Of a stretch of DNA of 64,000 nucleotides, positions 60,054 to 64,000 are shown piece after piece. A program made the translations under genes and the position numbers. The stretch comes from an uncultured Victivallaceae bacterium (GTDB taxonomy: Bacteria; Verrucomicrobiota; Lentisphaeria; Victivallales; Victivallaceae): assembly GCA_944392655.1 (NCBI GenBank), contig CALXXL010000013.1, forward strand, positions 1-64,000, given 5' to 3'. Each line of letters starts with the position of its first letter. Position 1 is the stretch's first letter. Below the pieces are notes generated by a model. It saw only the letters and a list, made by a program, of their open reading frames with translations, did no database searches and had not been told where the DNA came from.

Positions 60054-60883
60054 ATCTCTATCCCGTTCATAAAATGACGCAGATAACGTTCAGGAATATT
60101 CTTTATGTCCAACCAAATCAAGAAGTCTATCGAGCCGAAATCCGCATCCAGCACCGGTTCCCCGGACAGCGATGCGCCCAAACGCAGATATCCTTTCAGC
60201 AACGGCGGCAGATGTGCCAGCAACTCATCCCAGTGGTTTCGCCGGAACTCATCTATCGCCTCTTCGCCGGGAAAAGGCAACGCATACCCCGGCCTTGGCG
60301 TACCACGCACTACTGATTCCACAGCCCGGCACATCCCTAAAGCATGACGGTAAACCGCCCAGCCAATTACCGGATCAACGGTTTCCAAGCTGACACATCC
60401 CAGCATATATCTGGCTTTGGTGCGGCGATGCAATTCGCTTATTCCGGACCACAAAAGCGATACGACTGCACCATTACGATAATCCGCAGCAACACAGCTG
60501 CGTCCATACTCCAACACGGATTCGGCCACATCATCTATATTCGCGATATCATATTCACTGGATGAGTAAAAGCCTATTCCGGTTTTAGCAATTACCCCTG
60601 GATGCACACGATAGGTACCAACTATCTGATTCGACCGGTTTTTATCCAACACCACCAAATGTATGCAATACTGATCATATTCATCGCTGTCAACGCCTTC
60701 AACTGCCTGCGTCATATGCCCCATTCGCCCTTGCTCAGATTTGAAGATGTCATACCGCAATCTCTGGGCAGCTTCCAGCTCAGCAGGTGTTTCTGCAATC
60801 TTTATCGCAAAATTGTCGCCATCCGCTAAAATCGCCGGAGAACAATAGGGTATAAATTTTGAAGGTATTATACAGCTTGCCAT
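60050..60883 (-). CDS. OlsB-like ornithine N-acyltransferase (GNAT)
   Basis: A 277-residue acyltransferase. Typical OlsB blocks are AAQRLRYDIFKSEQG near the N-terminus, VLEYGRSCVAADYRNGAVVSLLW, VSLETVDPV, and LLKGYLRLGA followed by EPVLDADFGSIDFLIWL. OlsB attaches a 3-hydroxy fatty acid to ornithine, the first step of ornithine lipid synthesis; related proteins in PVC and Bacteroidetes use glycine or other amino acids. The acceptor is not proven. It sits directly upstream of the PlsC-type gene. Confidence 0.82.
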   Translation of the reverse strand: MASCIIPSKFIPYCSPAILADGDNFAIKIAETPAELEAAQRLRYDIFKSEQGRMGHMTQAVEGVDSDEYDQYCIHLVVLDKNRSNQIVGTYRVHPGVIAKTGIGFYSSSEYDIANIDDVAESVLEYGRSCVAADYRNGAVVSLLWSGISELHRRTKARYMLGCVSLETVDPVIGWAVYRHALGMCRAVESVVRGTPRPGYALPFPGEEAIDEFRRNHWDELLAHLPPLLKGYLRLGASLSGEPVLDADFGSIDFLIWLDIKNIPERYLRHFMNGIEI

Positions 60884-60889
60884 GCTATC

Positions 60890-62083
60890 TTATCCCTTTA
60901 AGCTATTTAAGAACCGCTCCATCCGCTCCAGTGCGACCAGAATATCCGGCAACTTTGTTGCATAACAACAGCGAACAAAACCCTCTCCGCAGTCACCGAA
61001 AGCCGTACCCGGCACCACTGCCACATTCTGCTCTTTAACTAATTTTGTGGCAAAGTCATGACTGCGCAATCCACTTATTTTTATACTCGGGAATGCATAA
61101 AATGCACCATTGGGCAACAGACATTTCAAGCCAATACGGTTGAATCCATCAACCATTACATCACGCCTCGCCATGTAGCTTTCACGCATCTTTTCCATCT
61201 CTGTCCGGCCATTACGCAACGCCTCCAGCGCCGCCTCCTGACTGGTAATTGATGCACAAAGCATACTGTACTGGTGTATCTTCATCATTGCCCCGATAAT
61301 ATCAGCCGGACCGCATGCATAACCAATGCGGAACCCCGTCATCGCAAATGCCTTGGAAAAACCATGCAAAAAGATGGTTCGCTCCTGCATACCCGGCAGG
61401 GAAGCGATACTGGGCAGCCGGTCTGTATATGTAAGCTCAGAATATATTTCATCGGTAATCACTAAAAGATCATGCTCAACCGCAATGGCTGCAATTTCAC
61501 GCATATCTTCCATAGAAAGCGTTGCTCCGGTAGGATTACACGGAAAATTCAACATCAGCAACTTTGTTCTGGGGGTGATCTTTTCTCTTAATATTTTGGG
61601 ATTAAGAGCAAACTTGTCTTCTACTCTTGTTTCTACCGGCACCGGAATACCGTGTGCCATTGCCACTTCGGCCGGATATGATACATAACATGGCGCACTG
61701 TATACCACCTCATCCCCGGGATTAATTACTGCTCTTATTGCCAGATCCAACGCTTCGCTGACTCCGACGGTAATCAAACATTCATTGTCCGGATTATAAT
61801 CTACGCCATAATCAGAACGCAGATAGTCGCAAATCTCCCGGCGCAATTGTATCAATCCCAGGTTACTGGTATAACTAGTTTTCCCACGCTCCAAAGAATA
61901 AATTGCATTCTCTCTTATGGTCCATGGAGTTACAAAATCTGGCTCCCCCACCCCGAGAGAAATCACATCTTTCATGGTGGTTACTAAATCAAAAAATTCT
62001 CTTATGCCGCTCTTCGGCAAAACCGCTATATTTTCCGCTACTCGACTACGGCGAGACTGCGAGTCTTTCAAGTTCCGGGTCAT
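60890..62083 (-). CDS. Class I/II aminotransferase (MalY/PatB or AspC-like)
   Basis: A 397-residue PLP enzyme. SLGVGEPDFVTP, the cofactor-binding NFPCNPTGA and ITDEIYSELTY, and the Schiff-base Lys in FLHGFSKAFAMTGFRIGY (near 240) are clear. Its layout resembles aminotransferases of the aspartate/aromatic type, and the pairing with an Lrp regulator suggests a role in amino acid metabolism, possibly DAP (LL-DAP aminotransferase-like) or aromatic amino acids. The start at 62083 overlaps the end of the Lrp gene by 38 bases and has AAGGA nine bases upstream. Confidence 0.88.
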   Translation of the reverse strand: MTRNLKDSQSRRSRVAENIAVLPKSGIREFFDLVTTMKDVISLGVGEPDFVTPWTIRENAIYSLERGKTSYTSNLGLIQLRREICDYLRSDYGVDYNPDNECLITVGVSEALDLAIRAVINPGDEVVYSAPCYVSYPAEVAMAHGIPVPVETRVEDKFALNPKILREKITPRTKLLMLNFPCNPTGATLSMEDMREIAAIAVEHDLLVITDEIYSELTYTDRLPSIASLPGMQERTIFLHGFSKAFAMTGFRIGYACGPADIIGAMMKIHQYSMLCASITSQEAALEALRNGRTEMEKMRESYMARRDVMVDGFNRIGLKCLLPNGAFYAFPSIKISGLRSHDFATKLVKEQNVAVVPGTAFGDCGEGFVRCCYATKLPDILVALERMERFLNSLKG

Positions 62084-62528
62084 TATTCATCATCCTTCCG
62101 GATTCTTTGTATTTCTTCAACATAAAAAAGGTCGAACATGAGATTATGCCTTCAATAGTGGAGAGCTTTGCCGATACAAAACTGGCGATCTCCTGCAAAG
62201 AACGGCCACAAACCTCTAACTGCAAATCATATCCCCCGGAGACCAGATAAAGATCTGTAACCTCCGGGAATCGCGCAATACGCTGCGCCACCTTGTCAAA
62301 TCCGCCGTCACGCTGAGGCGTAACCTTTACTTCAATCAATGCACGCACCAAATTATCATCGCACAGCTCATTATTAATAACTGCATGATAACCGCAAATA
62401 ACATTACTATCTTCAAGTTCCTTTATCAATGCGCTTACATGTGCTGCATCAGTATGTAAAAGCGCCGCAATTTCAGCGACATCCGCCCGGGCATTGCGGC
62501 TTAGAATATCCAACAGCTTCTTTTTCAT
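62046..62528 (-). CDS. Lrp/AsnC-family transcriptional regulator
   Basis: A 160-residue protein with a helix-turn-helix (about 5-50, LLDILSRNARADVAEIAALL and HVSALIKELEDS) and a RAM ligand-binding domain (about 65-145, including VTDLYLVSGGYDLQLEV). The gene overlaps the start of the aminotransferase and probably controls it in response to an amino acid. AAGGG is upstream of the ATG. Confidence 0.93.
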   Translation of the reverse strand: MKKKLLDILSRNARADVAEIAALLHTDAAHVSALIKELEDSNVICGYHAVINNELCDDNLVRALIEVKVTPQRDGGFDKVAQRIARFPEVTDLYLVSGGYDLQLEVCGRSLQEIASFVSAKLSTIEGIISCSTFFMLKKYKESGRMMNNDPELERLAVSP

Positions 62529-62552
62529 AAATATTTAACCCTTTCTGAGAAA

Positions 62553-63386
62553 TTAATTTAGTTGAAAAAGATGAAATATCAAGCAGAAAAGCGGACCGTT
62601 GTATATAAAACTGTCCATCACATCCCAAATTCCACCCATACCCGGCAGCAGAGCTCCGGAATCTTTTATTCCGCAGCCGCGCTTCATGACAGACTCGGTC
62701 AGATCTCCCAGAAACCCACCCCAGAAAAAAGCAAATCCTAAAATCGCCAGCACTGCCGGAGAGAAACTCACCAACCTGCCATAATAACCTAAAACCATCG
62801 TTACTGCAATTGCAAAAATTATTCCGCCAATCGTTCCTTCAACCGATTTTTTAGGACTGATTCGCGGAGCAATAGGATGATTACGGCCTTTGGTAATCTT
62901 ATTGGAAAGCATACCCACACAGTACGCCCCGGTATCTCCGCTTTTAGTTCCCAGAACAAAAAAGGCAAATAAACTTAAATTGGCATTCCCGATCATTGCT
63001 GCGCCGCCGGCAGTCACTATGGAAATCATGAATATACCAACTGTAATGACAACCTTTTTCAATGTCAATGCAAAATTATCCGACACCAGCAAGGCACCGC
63101 CGCAGAATAATACCGGCAACGCAAATGCCACTGCAAAAATTAAAGGATTCCACCAGAATTGATATAACATGCAAATTGTAAACACCCCGCCAAAAAGCGC
63201 AGCGGGCAATTTATAAGATGTCATATCCAAACGTTCGATCATCTGCCCCAATTCAAAAATCATCAGGCCGACAACAACTCCGGCCAACACCCGGAACAGA
63301 GCTGTATTATACGGCTCCGGCCCGAAAAAAATCAGGGCCAATACCCCCAGCAGTACGATAAAACTGATTATCCGGTACTTAAACAT
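62553..63386 (-). CDS. cdsA: Phosphatidate cytidylyltransferase
   Basis: A 277-residue integral membrane protein with about eight helices. The signature near the C-terminus, SVMKRGCGIKDSGALLPGMGG, followed by WDVMDSFIYNG, is that of CdsA, which makes CDP-diacylglycerol. A loop GTKSGDTGAY and KITKGRNHPIAPRISPKKSVEG also agree. It begins 11 bases after uppS on the same strand. AAAGG precedes the ATG. Confidence 0.95.
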   Translation of the reverse strand: MFKYRIISFIVLLGVLALIFFGPEPYNTALFRVLAGVVVGLMIFELGQMIERLDMTSYKLPAALFGGVFTICMLYQFWWNPLIFAVAFALPVLFCGGALLVSDNFALTLKKVVITVGIFMISIVTAGGAAMIGNANLSLFAFFVLGTKSGDTGAYCVGMLSNKITKGRNHPIAPRISPKKSVEGTIGGIIFAIAVTMVLGYYGRLVSFSPAVLAILGFAFFWGGFLGDLTESVMKRGCGIKDSGALLPGMGGIWDVMDSFIYNGPLFCLIFHLFQLN

Positions 63387-63397
63387 TCTTGCCTTTC

Positions 63398-64000
63398 TTA
63401 TTTTTGCTCTTCATTTTTCCGGCCGCCAAAACGCCGTTCTCTTTTTGAATAGGCCTCTATTGCAGCCAACATCTCCTTTTTGCCGAAATCAGGCCACAAA
63501 ACATCAGTCACATACAGTTCAGCATAAGCCAGTTCATAAAGCATAAAATTACTTATTCTCAACTCGCCGCTGGTACGGATCATCAGATCTGGATCCGGCA
63601 ATTCCGGACAATATAGATAAGTTGAAAAAAGTTTTTCATCCACCTTCTCTGGATCAAGCTTGCCCATCGCAGCCAACTTTGCAATTTTCTTCGCTGCATC
63701 GGCGATTTCCGCGCGCCCACCATAACTCAAGGCTAGCGTAAGCGTTCCAGCAGTATTATTCTTTGTCTTTTCAACACTATCAAGCAACAGTTTACGCACT
63801 CCAAGCGGCAAATCACCTGTACGGCCAATCGTCAGCAATCTTACATTATGCTTCATTAAGGTATCGGTTTTAGTCGTTAAAAAGTCTCTTAAAAGCGCCA
63901 TTAACGCCGATATCTCCTGCGGCGACCTCCGCCAGTTCTCCGTACTGAAAGCGTAAAGTGTAAGATACTCGATACCTAAATCTCGGGCACACTCTACCGC
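63398..64000 (-). CDS. uppS: Isoprenyl transferase (undecaprenyl pyrophosphate synthase), 5' end beyond window
   Basis: At least 200 residues, the frame being open to base 64000. The upstream part reads AVECARDLGIEYLTLYAFSTENW, the downstream part has TLALSYGGRAEIADA, PDPDLMIRTSGELRISNF and ELYVTDVLWPDF, all typical of the cis-prenyltransferase family. It condenses isopentenyl units onto farnesyl diphosphate to make the lipid carrier for cell-wall and glycan precursors. The N-terminal active-site region (HMDGNGRWA) lies outside the window. An internal Met near 63901 should not be taken as the start. Confidence 0.94.
   Translation of the reverse strand, partial: AVECARDLGIEYLTLYAFSTENWRRSPQEISALMALLRDFLTTKTDTLMKHNVRLLTIGRTGDLPLGVRKLLLDSVEKTKNNTAGTLTLALSYGGRAEIADAAKKIAKLAAMGKLDPEKVDEKLFSTYLYCPELPDPDLMIRTSGELRISNFMLYELAYAELYVTDVLWPDFGKKEMLAAIEAYSKRERRFGGRKNEEQK

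Noticed and set aside
63398-63901. uppS starting at an internal Met (167 residues)
   Set aside because: The frame continues to the window edge with the conserved LYAFSTENW segment, so the true start lies outside.
1-64000. CRISPR arrays, insertion sequences, prophage
   Set aside because: No spaced direct repeats, transposase or phage motifs were seen on reading both strands.

Overview
The window looks like chromosome from a Gram-negative bacterium of the PVC superphylum, most likely Lentisphaerota (Victivallis-like). Four things point there: a C-terminal H-X9-DG pseudopilin-type fragment at the left edge (a family greatly expanded in Lentisphaerota); a five-gene operon matching the Akkermansia Amuc_1098-1101 pilus-like locus; LPS and DAP-peptidoglycan genes (lpxB, lptG-type permease, murE with DNPR, dapB); and a carbohydrate-active gene set (GH2, GH172, a GH84-like protein). 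I see no insertion sequence, CRISPR array or phage genes. Most of the window is tightly packed housekeeping operons.

Layout. 1-288: about 75 bp resembling uppP of Firmicutes type abuts the tail of an H-X9-DG protein, possibly a contig-edge chimera. 507-875: small lipoprotein gene with promoter, inverted repeat and terminator. 1226-11034 (minus): one operon of PilM/PilN-like fusion, Amuc_1100-like protein, zinc-ribbon/TSP3-repeat membrane protein and two tandem secretins. 11362-12604 (minus): secG and tpiA; then tRNA-His. 13046-17220: GH2, GH172 and a NahK-like sugar kinase. 17351-19084: rpsA. 19485-19658: a 57-residue gene with its own promoter and terminator. 19866-30331 (plus): murE, TPR/FMN_bind-like, two small genes, thiE, Lpt permease, anchored solute-binding protein, dapB, lpxB and an AGE-family epimerase. 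30502-38161 (plus): mreC, mreD, PBP2, eukaryotic-type phosphofructokinase, FolM-like SDR and nnr. 38163-49425 (mostly minus): NTF2-like protein, signal peptidase I, two O-acetyltransferases, GH84-like protein, thioredoxin-fold/TPR protein, methyltransferase, gatA, gatC, PPi-dependent phosphofructokinase and a formyltransferase. 49649-57706 (plus): secreted unknown, ABC-2 permease, sodium:solute symporter with a large insert, FkbM methyltransferase, repeat protein, Mrp ATPase, Fur-family regulator and a PTPS/QueD-like protein. 57756-64000 (minus): M32 carboxypeptidase, PlsC-type and OlsB-type acyltransferases, aminotransferase, Lrp, cdsA and partial uppS.

How the genes fit together. Envelope growth dominates: peptidoglycan precursors (murE, dapB, uppS), the elongation machinery (mreC, mreD, PBP2), lipid A and LPS export (lpxB, Lpt permease) and phospholipid or ornithine lipid synthesis (cdsA, olsBA-like pair). 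The strongest candidate for an unusual system is the secretin/PilM/Amuc_1100-like operon, which has two different secretins but no motor ATPase, platform protein or prepilin peptidase in the window. The second is the pair of phosphofructokinases: a 750-residue two-domain enzyme whose sequence follows animal and fungal PFK in both halves, alongside a separate long PPi-type PFK. All function calls rest on reading motifs by eye; no database search was run.
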